Part shown: in pieces, positions 32,613-42,315 of the stretch
Layout: each line of letters starts with the position of its first letter
How positions within the stretch are numbered: the first letter of the stretch is position 1
Source of the DNA: DASVFB01 sp963815965
GTDB lineage: Bacteria; Actinomycetota; Thermoleophilia; Gaiellales; Gaiellaceae
Assembly (NCBI GenBank): GCA_963815965.1
Contig: CAWFIT010000001.1
Coordinates: forward strand, 372,001 to 436,000
Length of the DNA stretch: 64,000 nt
Direction: 5' to 3'
Notes under the pieces: model-generated
What the model saw: the letters and a program-made list of their open reading frames with translations, nothing else
The model's database searches: none
Told to the model about the DNA's origin: nothing
Program-made: the position numbers and the translations under genes

Positions 32613-32675
32613 CTGTCACGCCGGAGGTCGCGGGTTCGAGTCCCGTCGCTCCCGTTCCAAAGAGCCTGCACAGCG
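32613..32675 (+). repeat. attR-type direct repeat (63 bp)
   Basis: Identical to 26447-26509; holds only the 3' 42 nt of tRNA-Asp. The following about 80 bp, including two TTGGAGCAC-like words, are also similar to the left side but diverged. Confidence 0.9.
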
Positions 32676-32840
32676 GTTCTTTCCTTTCCGGAAGTTCGTA
32701 TCGACATGGCCCCGACCGCCGTGTTGGAGCACTTCTTGGAGCACTCGCGGCGGGCAGTCGCCCGCAACCGCGCAACAAGCCGAGGCTGCGAGCTAGAGGT
32801 TGGGTGAAAGTCCCGTTGCGTCGCGTGCCCTGGCCGGTAC

Positions 32841-33122
32841 TCACAGACGTCCGTCCTTGAAGGCTTGAGCCGCACAGCGTTCACAGAAGCGACGCGGGCG
32901 TCGAAGCGCAACCCGTTGGCCTTTCTTGATCGGCTCCTTGCAGTCGTAGCAGCGACCGGGATGGCGGGCTGGAACGAGCTTCGGCTCGCCTGCCCAGTCG
33001 GCATCGACTCGCTCGCGCCCGTGTGTACGAAGGACGTCGCGCTTCCGTGCTGCTTCCCAATCGGGCCTACGGCTCACAGGATCCCCGTACGTCGGAGGTC
33101 GGCGCGAAGATTCTGTAGCCAT
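32841..33122 (-). CDS. Small zinc-ribbon protein
   Basis: 93 residues from ATG 33122. The basic N-terminal part is followed by CYDCKEPIKKGQRVALRR and CERCAAQAF, two CxxC knuckles that would bind zinc; similar proteins occur in actinophages and islands. Starts inside the upstream HicA-like gene (49-nt overlap), so the start could be further down. Confidence 0.6.
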   Translation of the reverse strand: MATESSRRPPTYGDPVSRRPDWEAARKRDVLRTHGRERVDADWAGEPKLVPARHPGRCYDCKEPIKKGQRVALRRPRRFCERCAAQAFKDGRL

Positions 33123-33265
33123 CGCCCTCGCCGTGGCGAGAGCGGCAGGCTCGCGATGCGTCCGCTCAGGTTGGGCGTGAGAACAGCGATGTGGGTCCGA
33201 CCTTGAACGCAATGGAAGCCGTTGCGTTCGATCTCCCTGATGAGTGCCCGAATCTCTTTCGTCAC
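33074..33265 (-). CDS. HicA/YcfA-like small RNA-binding protein
   Basis: 63 residues from GTG 33265, chosen over GTG 33271 because GGGAGG then has proper spacing. IRALIREIERNGFHCVQGRT and the ending LQNLRADLRRTGIL match the dsRBD-like HicA-type fold common in actinophage genomes. No HicB partner is visible, so a toxin-antitoxin role is not supported. Confidence 0.6.
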   Translation of the reverse strand: MTKEIRALIREIERNGFHCVQGRTHIAVLTPNLSGRIASLPLSPRRGRWLQNLRADLRRTGIL

Positions 33266-33375
33266 GATCACCCTCCCGTTTGCTGAGAGCCGAGCCGAAG
33301 ACCCGGCAGACGGCGATTTGCGCCCCTACATCAATAAGAACGGGTGCGCGTGCGCGCCTACGCGAGGACCGCGGC

Positions 33376-33381
33376 TACGCT
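33376..33381 (+). promoter_or_regulatory. Leaderless -10 element of the 33388 gene
   Basis: TACGCT ends 7 nt before ATG 33388; no ribosome site. Confidence 0.4.
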
Positions 33382-33387
33382 GGGCGC

Positions 33388-33576
33388 ATGGCAGCCGTGA
33401 AGCTCAGGTGCGACATCGACGCGTGCGGTATGTCGTGGAGCGTGTCGTCCGCCGCGAGGATGAAGGCATCGGTGGAGGACCACCGGCGGAAGTTCCACCC
33501 GGGCTGGGTACAGCCCGAGCCGAAGCCAGCGACTACGTACCGGCTCGATTACTCGCGGCGCGCTCGGCAGTTCTAG
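33388..33576 (+). CDS. Hypothetical 62-residue protein with a Cys pair
   Basis: ATG 33388 (leaderless). KLRCDIDACGMSWSVSSAAR and DHRRKFHPGW give a Cys-x4-Cys and two His, possibly a small zinc finger. No family recognised. Confidence 0.5.
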   Translation: MAAVKLRCDIDACGMSWSVSSAARMKASVEDHRRKFHPGWVQPEPKPATTYRLDYSRRARQF

Positions 33577-33684
33577 GGAAGGCACACGGGCGGCGTCGGC
33601 GGGCGGAGCGTGTGGGCCTACAAACACGGCCCAACAGAGACGCTACGACGTTCGTTCTCGTGGGACTAGTGTCCGAAGCGGGCC

Positions 33685-33897
33685 ATGTCCAAGGGGTGGA
33701 CGATCACGGCGGTGGTGTGGGCGGGGATCTGCGTCTCGCTACACCTGGGCCGCGGCGCGGTCGCGGTCGGGATCGCGACGGCGTTCGCTATGGGGCTCCG
33801 GGAGGAGCGCAAACAGCGGCGAGCGCTGCCGGAACTGTACGAGCTGGACGAGGAGCGCGATCACGAGCCAGACCGCCGGACGATCCTCTGGCTGTAG
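33685..33897 (+). CDS. Hypothetical 70-residue membrane protein
   Basis: ATG 33685. One or two helices (ITAVVWAGICVSLHLGRGAV) followed by a charged tail (LREERKQRRALPELYELDEE). The 33898-34109 gap after it contains nothing I recognise. Confidence 0.5.
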   Translation: MSKGWTITAVVWAGICVSLHLGRGAVAVGIATAFAMGLREERKQRRALPELYELDEERDHEPDRRTILWL

Positions 33898-34109
33898 CTC
33901 CTCGTCGCCCAAATCAGCACGATGAGCAACTCGACCTACGGGCGTGCAGCGAGCAGGCGTTGAGATCCTCTGGGATGCGGCGCGGGCTCCCGCTGTGGTT
34001 CCCGCGCCGGCAGCCCGAGGCGCAGTGTGCGTGGCAAGGCCGCTGCGCAGAATCCGACCTCCCGGCCGCAGATGCGGCGCCCGGGAGGCCGAGTCCACTG
34101 CGCTTTCGC

Positions 34110-34382
34110 TTAGACCATCTCTGTGCTGACATCGCCCCAACGCACGATCAGGGCGTAGAGCACGACGAGCGTCAGCGTGATTCCGGTGAGCGCCCACAAG
34201 GGGTACGCGGAGTTACCGACGAAGCCGAGTTGGCTGATCAGGCTGAGGCACGCCACAACGATCGTGAACCAGCGTGCCCATGTGGCTCCTGAGAGAAGCC
34301 CGAAGCCGGCCAGGCAGACGACGATCCCCAAGAGCAACGTGATCCAGCCCCACGTCGTGAGGTTGAAGAAGTACCAGAGCAA
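34110..34382 (-). CDS. DUF7144-like membrane protein, N-terminally truncated
   Basis: 90 residues from TTG 34382. NLTTWGWITLLLGIVVCLAG and SGATWARWFTIVVACLSLIS match the C-terminal three helices of DUF7144-type proteins (usually about 130 residues). The first helix is missing: upstream in frame is SAPVTGSHAYG, then a stop at about 34433. Probably a relic at the outer edge of the island region. Confidence 0.6.
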   Translation of the reverse strand: MLWYFFNLTTWGWITLLLGIVVCLAGFGLLSGATWARWFTIVVACLSLISQLGFVGNSAYPLWALTGITLTLVVLYALIVRWGDVSTEMV

Positions 34383-34580
34383 CCCGTAGGCGTGGGAGCC
34401 CGTGACCGGCGCCGATATTCGTGGTCCGCCTCATGCGGCAGCTGGGTAAGTACTCGTGGATGAGGCTCCCGGAAACTCCCGCATGCTCTCGGCGATCTCC
34501 GCAACGGCATGGGTCGCAAGCCCCGCTCTTGCCAGGAAGTATGGGTCCCGGACCGATAAGGCGGGTCCGGAGTCCGAGCC

Positions 34581-35742
34581 GTGGTCGAACAGGCTGATAA
34601 ACCGCTGCGCGTCGAACTGCTCTCGACAGGGGCCGAACTCGCCGCTCTCGCCCCGGGCTGGGACGACCTCGTCGCTTGCGATGCCGCGCCCGAGCCCCTT
34701 CCTGCTGAACGCATGGCTCGTCGAGTGGTGGCGTCATTTCGGTGCGGATGGACGATTGGCCGTGCGGACGGCTTTTCGCGGTGACCGGCTCGTCGCCGGG
34801 CTGCCGCTGCTCGTCCAGCGCCGACTCGGACTGCGGATGCTCGAGTTCGTCGGCGGGACGAAGGCGGCTCTCGCTGACGTAATGGTCCGACCCGAAGAGG
34901 GCGACTCGACCGCGGCCGTGGTGGCCGAGGCCGGTGACGGCTTGGGTCACGACTTCGTGAATGTCTTCGGGCTTCCGGCGGAGAGCCGCCTGACCCGGGC
35001 GCCTGCCTGGCGCGACCTCCAGCTGATCGAGCGGCTCGAGGCGCCCGTGCTCGATCTCTCCGACGGCTGGGATGCGGTCTACGAGCGCAAGTTCTCGTCG
35101 AAGGCGCGGCAGGAGCGCAGTCGGCGCCGACGGCAGCTCGAGCAGCTCGGTTCGGTCGAGATCTCGGTCGCTCGGAAGCCCGACGAGCTCGGGCCTGCGT
35201 TCGACGAGGCTGTGCGCCTCTACGCACTGCGGTGGCGGGGCCGGCGCGAAGGCTCGGGACTGATGACCGCCACCGGCGCGAGCTTCTACCGCTCGGCCCT
35301 CCTGCGGCTCGCCGACCAGGACGTGCCGCGGGTGCTGACGCTGCGGCTCGACGGCCGGCCCGTGGCTGCGAACGTCTACCTGCGGCTCTCGCGAACGTTG
35401 TACGGGCTGGTAATGGCGTTCGACCCGGCGTTCGCGCACTATTCGCCAGGGTCGGAGGCGCTCTACTCGGCGCTCGAGGCCGCGGCCGGCGAGGGCGTGA
35501 CCAGGGCGGAGCTTCTCGGCGCCGCGACGGGCCACAAGCAGCGGCTCACCGACCGCGTCGAGCCGATCTACCAGGGGATCGGCCTCGCACGGACGGTGCG
35601 GGGCCGGCTCGGCGCGGAGGCGTTGGTGACGGGGATTCGCCTGCGCCGCCGGGCGAAGAGGTCGGAGACGGCCCGGAGGTTCTACGCGCACGTTCCCGGG
35701 CGGCTCACGTTCGTCGCGCCCTTGTCACCCCGCGACGGTTGA
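34581..35742 (+). CDS. CelD/BcsL-type GNAT acyltransferase, copy 1 (one frameshift)
   Basis: N-terminal frame from GTG 34581 (LRVELLSTGAELAALAPGWD), then PRPSPFLLNAWLVEWWRHFG in another frame; deleting G 34680 joins them as in the intact paralogue at 38619. Core Acetyltransf_6/FemX-like features: KARQERSRRRRQLEQLGSVE, YALRWRGRREGSGLMTATGA, GSEALYSALEAAAGEGVTRA. Such proteins acylate polysaccharide or wall precursors. About half of the residues match the paralogue by eye. First gene of a sugar-polymer-type cluster. Confidence 0.82.
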
Positions 35743-35778
35743 GCGCTGGCTATCGTGGCAAGCCGTCGAAGGAGGACA

Positions 35779-36585
35779 ATGCAAGCCCCGCCTGGTTGGG
35801 GCAGGCCCACTGAAGCGCAGCCCGCAGGCGCAGCCGACGCACCTGCACCGACGTGGTCGCGATCCACGGCGCTGCTGAAGCGGCTCGTGAGGCGTGAGGC
35901 GGTCGACGCGGTCGTCGACCGGCTTCGGTTCTACATCGACACCTTCCCATTCGGCCTCTACCAGCCGGTCTCGTCGCTGCCCGGGTCTTCGCGGGCGACG
36001 CGGGCGCGCGGCTCGGAGACTCGCTGGGGCGCGATGCGGCCGGTGCTCGAGGCGAACGGCGTTCGCAGCGCGGTCGATATCGGCGCCTGCGAAGGCTACT
36101 TCTCGCTGAAGCTCGCGGAAGCCGGCGTCTCGACGATCGCCCTCGAGGGTAAGCCGGCCAACTATCGAACGACGCTCTACGCCGTCCGTCGCAGCGGCGT
36201 GACGATCATCGGCGTCCTCGCGCTCGTGCTAACGCCCGAGAACATCGACCTGATGCCGTCCGCCGACTGCGTCCTTTGTCTTTCGATCTGGCACCACTTC
36301 GTCCGTTTCCATGGCCTCGAAGCGGCGACTGGGATGCTGCAGGCGATCTGGCGCAAAACCGGCGTCGTCATGTTGTTCGACACGGGCGAGACGGAGATGA
36401 CGCCCGACTACGGGCTGCCGGACATGTCGCCCGACCCGCGCTCGTGGCTCGAGGACTTCCTCTCGCGGACGTGCGCCGGCAGCCGCGTCGAGCACCTCGG
36501 CCGGCACCGAGCATTCGATCCGGAAGGCGGGTCGGTCGAGCGGAACCTGTTCGCAGTTCTAAGGAGCGCCGAGCTGCCTCCGTAA
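35779..36585 (+). CDS. SAM-dependent methyltransferase
   Basis: 268 residues from ATG 35779 (GAAGGAGG 3-4 bp upstream). The SAM-binding loop SAVDIGACEGYFSLKLAEAG and acidic IALEGKPANY identify a class I methyltransferase; VLCLSIWHHF follows. Resembles FkbM-like/sugar methyltransferases of polysaccharide clusters. Substrate unknown. Confidence 0.8.
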   Translation: MQAPPGWGRPTEAQPAGAADAPAPTWSRSTALLKRLVRREAVDAVVDRLRFYIDTFPFGLYQPVSSLPGSSRATRARGSETRWGAMRPVLEANGVRSAVDIGACEGYFSLKLAEAGVSTIALEGKPANYRTTLYAVRRSGVTIIGVLALVLTPENIDLMPSADCVLCLSIWHHFVRFHGLEAATGMLQAIWRKTGVVMLFDTGETEMTPDYGLPDMSPDPRSWLEDFLSRTCAGSRVEHLGRHRAFDPEGGSVERNLFAVLRSAELPP

Positions 36586-36596
36586 CAGGAGCGGAG

Positions 36597-36602
36597 TACG
36601 CT
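36597..36602 (+). promoter_or_regulatory. -10 element before the flippase gene
   Basis: TACGCT, 7 nt upstream of GTG 36610, consistent with a leaderless start inside the cluster. Confidence 0.35.
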
Positions 36603-36609
36603 TTTCGGA

Positions 36610-37975
36610 GTGGCCGGTCAGTCGTCCCCCCAGCGGGCTCTCGCCGGCAAACGACCGACCTCGGCCGGCTCGGCGATGCTCACCTGGTGGACGAACATCG
36701 GCGGTGCGATCCTCTCGCTCGGAAGCATCCTGATCGTCGCGCGAGAGCTCGGGCCCGAGGGCCGAGGGCATGTCGCGCTGCTGACGGCGATCGCCTTGCT
36801 GCTAGGAAACCTCGCTACCGCCGGGGTGCAGGAGGCGAACGCGAACTTCGCCGCCAAGGACCCGTCGACGCGCCGCGCCCTCGCCACGAACTCCCTGCTG
36901 CTGGCGCTGGTGCTCGGCGCGATCGCGGCCGGCGCGCTTGCGCTGCTTCTATGGGCCGTTCCGGACGCCGTCGGCGACGACACAAGCGGCAAGCTGCTGT
37001 GGGCGACGGTCGCGTTCGTCCCGCTGATCATCCTCGAGATCTACCTCCTGTACCTCGCCCAGGCCGACTACGCCTTCGTGGTCACCAACTTGGCGATGCT
37101 CCTCGCGCCTGCCGTCGCCTTCACCGGCAATGCTTTGTTCGCGCTGACCGACGTGCTGACGGTCAGGAATGCAATCGCGGTCTGGCTCGCCGGCCAGGCT
37201 GCGTCGACGACGCTGCTGGTCTGGTTCGTGGCGCGCCGGCTCGCGGGGTTCGGCCGCGCGGACCTAGGTCTCGCAAGGCGGTCGCTCGGCTTCGGCCTCC
37301 GTGCCTACGTGGGGCGCGTGATGCAGCTCGGCAACTACCGCCTCGACCAGTGGCTGCTCGGCGCGATTTCCGGCACCCGCGCGCTCGGGCTCTATAGCGT
37401 CGCCGTCGCCTGGGCAGAAGCGCTCTGGTACCTGCCGACGGCCCTGGCCGCCGTCCAGCGGCCCGACCTCGTGCGCTCGGATTCGCGCACTGCCGGCGAG
37501 CGTGCGGCACGCGTCTTCCGCGGCTCGATCCTCGTGACGGCGATCTCGGCGGTCCTCATGATCGCGCTAGCCCCCTTCCTCTGCACCGTCGATCTTCGGG
37601 GAACCGTTCCGCGACTCGGTGGGCCAGTTGCGCGTGCTCGTCCTCGGCGCCTTCGGGATGGTCGCAGCGAAGCTGCTGGGGAACGCGCTCGTGGCCCGCG
37701 GCCGGCCGGGCCTGCAGAGCGTCGCCGTCGGCGTCGGCTTCATCGCAACCGTCGTGCTCGACGTGCTGCTGATCCCGCCGTTCGCCGGAATGGGGGCCGC
37801 GATCGCCTCCTCCGTTGCCTACACGGCGGGCGGCGCGACCATGGCGGTCATCTTCGTCCGCCTGCTGGGGCCGCGATATCGCGACCTCGTTCCTAGCGGC
37901 TCCGACGTGACGTGGGTGGCCGGACAGCTGCAGGGCCTCGGCCGCCGACGATGGGTGCGGCCGAGCACGCGGTGA
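36610..37975 (+). CDS. Polysaccharide flippase (Wzx/MATE-like), one frameshift
   Basis: From GTG 36610: ten or more hydrophobic helices, with VARELGPEGRGHVALLTAIA (family motif at the second helix), GNYRLDQWLLGAISGTRALG, and in the second frame LRVLVLGAFGMVAAKLLGNA. The frames join by deleting G 37591 (CTVIFGEPFRDSVGQ restored; 1366 nt, +1). Moves lipid-linked sugars across the membrane. With the methyltransferase and acyltransferases it suggests an exopolysaccharide locus, though no glycosyltransferase or polymerase is in the window. Confidence 0.83.
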
Positions 37976-38085
37976 CGCGGCAATCCTGATTGGCCACGAG
38001 GCGTCAGGGGGCCTGAAGCTCCCACGCCATACTCTTAGACGGGCTCGTGGCATGATCACTCTAAGCTTGTCCGAGGTTGAGAAAC

Positions 38086-38622
38086 ATGACGCGAGTCGCC
38101 GTGATCGGCCCCGGCGGGGCCGGCAAGTCCTCCATCGCCGGTCAGCTGGGCGAAGCCACGCGTTCTCGCGTTGTCGAGCTCGATCGACTCTTCTGGCGGC
38201 CCGGCTGGGTTGAGACGCCGGCGGCGGAGTGGGAGGAGATCCAGCGACAGGAGCTTGCCCAGGAGCCCTGGATCGTCGACGGACTCCACGACGGCACGAT
38301 GCACCTCTGGCTCGAGGCGGCGGACACGATCGTCTTTCTCGACGTCTCGCCGCTTGTCGCGACGTGGCGCGTGAGCAGGCGGCGTCTTTCCGGGGAGGAT
38401 CGGTCGACTGCGCCCGAGGGCTGCAAGCCCGCCCCCGCCCACCGGGCGCTGATCAAGTTTCTCCTCTATCAGTGGGAGTACCGAACAAAGATTCGACCCG
38501 AGATCCACAGGATCCTGGAGCGGCGGCGCGGCAATGCCGAGATCGCAGTCCTGCGCACGCGCCAGGAGGTCGACGCCTTCTTACGCCGCGTGGAGCGCGA
38601 TCGCGAGGCGGAGCCCGCATGA
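38086..38622 (+). CDS. P-loop nucleotide/adenylate kinase-like ATPase
   Basis: 178 residues from ATG 38086. Walker A GPGGAGKSS right at the N-terminus, LDRLFWRPGW (the topology-modulation/FlaR-like motif), WIVDGLHDGTM, and TIVFLDVSPLVATWRVSRR. Related to DNA topology modulation protein and small-molecule kinases; substrate unknown. The stop overlaps the next ATG (ATGA). Confidence 0.8.
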   Translation: MTRVAVIGPGGAGKSSIAGQLGEATRSRVVELDRLFWRPGWVETPAAEWEEIQRQELAQEPWIVDGLHDGTMHLWLEAADTIVFLDVSPLVATWRVSRRRLSGEDRSTAPEGCKPAPAHRALIKFLLYQWEYRTKIRPEIHRILERRRGNAEIAVLRTRQEVDAFLRRVERDREAEPA

Positions 38623-39782
38623 GCGCAAGCTCGGCCGGCCTCCGGATCGAGGAGATCTCGACCGCGGAAGGCTTCGCCCGCCTCGCCGAGCCGTGGGACG
38701 AGCTCGTGCGCTCGATGCGGCGCCCTAGCCCGTTCCTGCTCCACGCCTGGCTCGACGAGTGGTGGCGGCACAACCGCGACGGCGTCCGGCCCGTCGTCCA
38801 CGCGGCCTTCGACGACGGCCGACTCGTCGGCGGGCTGCCGCTCTGCCTTTTCGAGCGGCGCGGCCTGCAGGTCTTGTCGTTCCAGGGCGGGAGCCAGTCC
38901 GCGCTCGCGGACATGGTCCTCGACCGCGCCGCGCCCGCTTCGATCGCCAGGGCCCTGGCCGACCGCGCCGAGTCGTCCGGCCAAGATCTTGCTGTGCTCT
39001 ACGGGCTGCCCGCTTCGAGCCGACTAGTCGAGGCGGTGGGTCCGGATCGCGTGCACCTCGTGGAGCGGTCCGAAGCGCCCGTGCTCGAGCTCGACGGCGG
39101 TTGGGAAGACGTCTACCGCGCCAAGACGACGTCGAAGCGCCGCAACCAGAACGCGCGCAAGCGCAAGCAGCTCGCGGCTACCGGGCGACTCGAGACACAG
39201 GTCGCGCGTGAGCCGGGCGAGCTGGAAGCGGCACTCGAGGAGGCGTTCGAGCTGCACGAGATCCGCTGGCGCGGCAGGCCGGACGGCTCCGGCTTCGCCA
39301 CTCCGGCCGGGCGGCAGTTCCAGCGCGCCGCGCTGCGGCGGCTCGCCGAGCTCGGGATCCCGCGCATCGTCGTCCTTCGGCTCGACGGCCGAGCGATCGC
39401 CTTCCATTACTTCTTGCTGTTCGAGCGGAGGATGTACGTAAACAGGCTCGCATTCGACCCGGCCTATGCGCGCCATTCGCCCGGACTCTTGAACACGCTG
39501 GACGCAATCGAGGCGGCGGCCGCGGAGGGCGCGACGATGGTCGAGTTCCTCGGCGGGGCCGAGCGCTACAAGCTCGAGCTCGCCGACCGCCTCGAGCCGC
39601 TCTACGAGGCGATCGGGCTGGCGCCGACGCTGCGCGGTCGCCTGGCCGTCGCCGGGATCGTGAACGCGATCCGCGTTCGGAAGTGGGCGAAGCGGTCGCA
39701 GAGACTGCGGCGGTTCTACTACGAAGGTCTCTCGCCGGCCCGAATCGCGGCGGGGCGGGTCCTCCGGCGCGGCCAGAGCTAG
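38619..39782 (+). CDS. CelD/BcsL-type GNAT acyltransferase, copy 2
   Basis: 387 residues, intact, starting at ATG 38619 overlapping the kinase stop. RRPSPFLLHAWLDEWWRHNR, TSKRRNQNARKRKQLAATGR, EIRWRGRPDGSGFATPAGRQ and HSPGLLNTLDAIEAAAAEGA define the Acetyltransf_6 domain. Paralogue of 34581; the two enclose the methyltransferase, flippase and kinase genes, which suggests duplication within the cluster and action on related acceptors. Confidence 0.87.
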   Translation: MSASSAGLRIEEISTAEGFARLAEPWDELVRSMRRPSPFLLHAWLDEWWRHNRDGVRPVVHAAFDDGRLVGGLPLCLFERRGLQVLSFQGGSQSALADMVLDRAAPASIARALADRAESSGQDLAVLYGLPASSRLVEAVGPDRVHLVERSEAPVLELDGGWEDVYRAKTTSKRRNQNARKRKQLAATGRLETQVAREPGELEAALEEAFELHEIRWRGRPDGSGFATPAGRQFQRAALRRLAELGIPRIVVLRLDGRAIAFHYFLLFERRMYVNRLAFDPAYARHSPGLLNTLDAIEAAAAEGATMVEFLGGAERYKLELADRLEPLYEAIGLAPTLRGRLAVAGIVNAIRVRKWAKRSQRLRRFYYEGLSPARIAAGRVLRRGQS

Positions 39783-39831
39783 CGTGGCTACGCTGAGACA
39801 CTTGTTCTGCCGCGCCCTTCGGGGTCGGCGT

Positions 39832-42103
39832 TCAACGGGTGGGAGTGCGTGCCAGCGAGCCTTGCCCGCGACGCTCGGCCGGCTCTGCAGATAGCCGCTG
39901 ATTCGCCGCGTCGCTGATCGGCAATTCGAACAGAAAGGACGATCCCTTGTCGTCATTCGCCTCGACCCAGATGCGGCCGCCCATTCGACTCACGAGCTCG
40001 TTGCAGATATAGAGGCCGAGGCCCGTTCCTCCGGCGCTCCGCGTCATCTGCGGATCGACGCGGTAGAACTTCTCGAAGATCCTCGCCCGCTCCTCGGCGG
40101 GGATTCCGAGGCCCTCGTCTCGCACGGAGAAGCGCGCGAATTCCCGGTGTACATCCACGCCGACGGTCACGGATCCGCCGTCAGGCGAGTACTTGATCGC
40201 GTTTTCGACGAGGTTGATGAGCACCTGCCTCACCTTGTCCCGATCAGCCGAGACGAGCGGGAGGTGATCGGGAGCGTTGACCTTCAGCGATATGCCCTGA
40301 GGCGCATGTGTTCGTGTCGCCTCCACGACGCGCTCTACCAGTTCGACGGCGTCGAACGGCTCGAATTCGAGGTCGAGCCTGCCCCGCTTCGAGCTGGTTC
40401 GCCAGCAGGATTTCGTTGACGATCCGGCCGAGACGCTCTGACTCCTCGGCGATCATCGACACGAAGCGATCACGTCCGCCTTCGTCGAGAGCGAAGTCGT
40501 GGCGAAGCAGCGTCTGTGCGGCGCCGTAGACCGCCGCGAGAGGCGTGCGCAGCTCGTGAGACGCAGTTGCGATGAAGTCCGCCTTGAGCTCTTCGAGATG
40601 GCGGACCTCGGTGACGTCACGGAACGCATAGACCATCCCGCCGTAGAACTGGACGGCCGAGATCGCGAGCCAGCGCTCCCCGCGCTCCGTCTCGATCGGC
40701 ACGACGACCTCGCTTTGTGCGGGATCGGCCGACGTCGACGCGGGGACCTGGTCCGCGATTTCCCGCCAACCGGGAATGGCCTCGACGGCCGCGCGACCGA
40801 CAATGTCGGCCGCCTTGATGGCGGTGATGCGTTCCGCAGCCGGATTCCAGAGACGGACGATTCCGCTCCGATCGAGCAGCACAGTGCCGTCGGCGACATG
40901 GGCGAGCACGCGCGACGCGTCCGCTCGTTGCTCGACTTCGAGGAAAAGGCGCGCCCGGTCGAAAGCGATCGCGATGCGCCCCGCCAGGTCCTCGACCAGC
41001 GCCAGCTCGTCCGCCCCGTAGCGGTGCCCGCGTGATGTTCGCGCAACCGTGATCGCGCCGACCCGCCGATCACGCACGCGAAGTGGGACGCAGACAATCG
41101 ACTGCGCTTCGACCCGACCGAGGAACGAATCCGCTCCTTCTCGGTTCGATGACTCGCCAAGTGGCGGAATGACTCGAGTCTTGCCGCTCTCAACGACGGC
41201 ACGCACCGCCTGCTCCGGCTGCTCGTCAGGCGCTCCACTTGCATCTCCAGGCGGCTCGGCCCGAGCGACTGCGATGCGTTGCAGCGAGCCTCCTTCGTCA
41301 CTGATATCGACGACGCACCAGTCGGCGAGGTCCTGCACGACCAATTTTGCGATCCGCTGGATCGTGTCTCGATAGTCGAGCGACGACGAGGCCACCTCGG
41401 CAACCTCACGCACGAGGTCGAGCCGATGTTGACGTTCCAGCGTGCTCGCGACAGCAGCCCTTTCCGACGCCAGTAGACGATCGCGCTCCTCATCAATGCG
41501 CTTTCGATCTCCGATGTCGATGAGGAAGCTACGACCATAGAGCGGTTCCCCGACGGCGTTTCGAACCGTCGTCGCGAGTTCGCGAACCCATGCGACATCG
41601 CCGCCACGTCCGATCAGTCGATACTCGTTGTCGAGGGGAACCTCGTTCCCCGCCGCCTCTTCGATCCGAGCTACCACGCGCTCACGATCGTCAGGATGCA
41701 ACGACTTCAAGAAGAGGCCCGGCTCGGACCACTCGGCCGGCGAGTATCCGAGGATCGCTTCGACTTGCGGGCTCACGTACCGCGTCGCATTCCGATCTCC
41801 CACCTCGTAGAGCCAGGTCACGAGCGGCAGGCTTTCGAGGAGCGTCCGGTAGTTGCGCTCGGCCTCTTCGGCCTGCTTCAGGATCCCGCGTCGCTCCACG
41901 AGGCGCTGCTCATTCGCGACGCGAGATCGCTTCGCCCACAACCCAGCGGCAAGCGCCGCAAGCAGAGCGATGAGAGCGGCAAGTACGACGCGCTCGACCT
42001 GGTCCGTAAGGACGACGAAGGGAACGGTGACGACGGCGCCGAGCACCAGACCGGCAACCGCCGCAAGCCGTGGGCGGGAACTGAGCGAGCTCACGTACGA
42101 CAC
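39832..42103 (-). CDS. Membrane histidine kinase with PAS and GAF sensors (one frameshift)
   Basis: From ATG 42103: two helices (VAGLVLGAVVTVPFVVLTDQ; VVLAALIALLAALAAGL), a PAS domain (VTWLYEVGDRNATRYVSPQV), a GAF domain (DLADWCVVDISDEGGSLQRI), a second PAS (LLDRSGIVRLWNPAAERITA), then HisKA (FIATASHELRTPLAAVYGAA). The frame breaks in a CCCC run at 40382-40385 (+1) and resumes as a HATPase: INLVENAIKYSPDGG, RDEGLGIPAEERARIFEKF, AGGTGLGLYICNEL. No response regulator is adjacent, so it is an orphan kinase. Confidence 0.88.
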
Positions 42104-42281
42104 AGGGCGATGCGCGGCAGCCTAACGGCGCCTTCGGAGGCCGACAACCCCGACGGAACCGCGCTGAAGCAGACGGATCCGCCGCCAAGGGCGAGAAATG
42201 CCGCGGGGCCAGTCGGGCCAACACCGCCCTACAGGCTCTGGCGGCAGGCGGTGTCGCCCTTGTCGCCTTTGACAGCGGACC

Positions 42282-42304
42282 GGGGGCGGGTCAAGCCCGC
42301 CCCC
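42282..42304. terminator. Hairpin after the collagen-like gene
   Basis: GGGGGCGGG and CCCGCCCCC form a perfect 9-bp stem with a 5-nt loop, 12 bp past the stop at 42316 (minus strand). No T-run. Confidence 0.55.
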
Positions 42305-42315
42305 GATTTGTCCAC

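Noticed and set aside
32371..33004. ORFs with GATGLEPATSGVT and GSDGTRTRDLRRD near the right repeat
   Set aside because: Same antisense-tRNA artefact, produced by the att repeat.
33074..33265. HicA-type toxin-antitoxin module
   Set aside because: No HicB-like partner on either side; the protein alone is common in phages.
34213..35691. 492-codon minus-strand ORF
   Set aside because: Covers the CelD-like gene in antisense; no recognisable domain.
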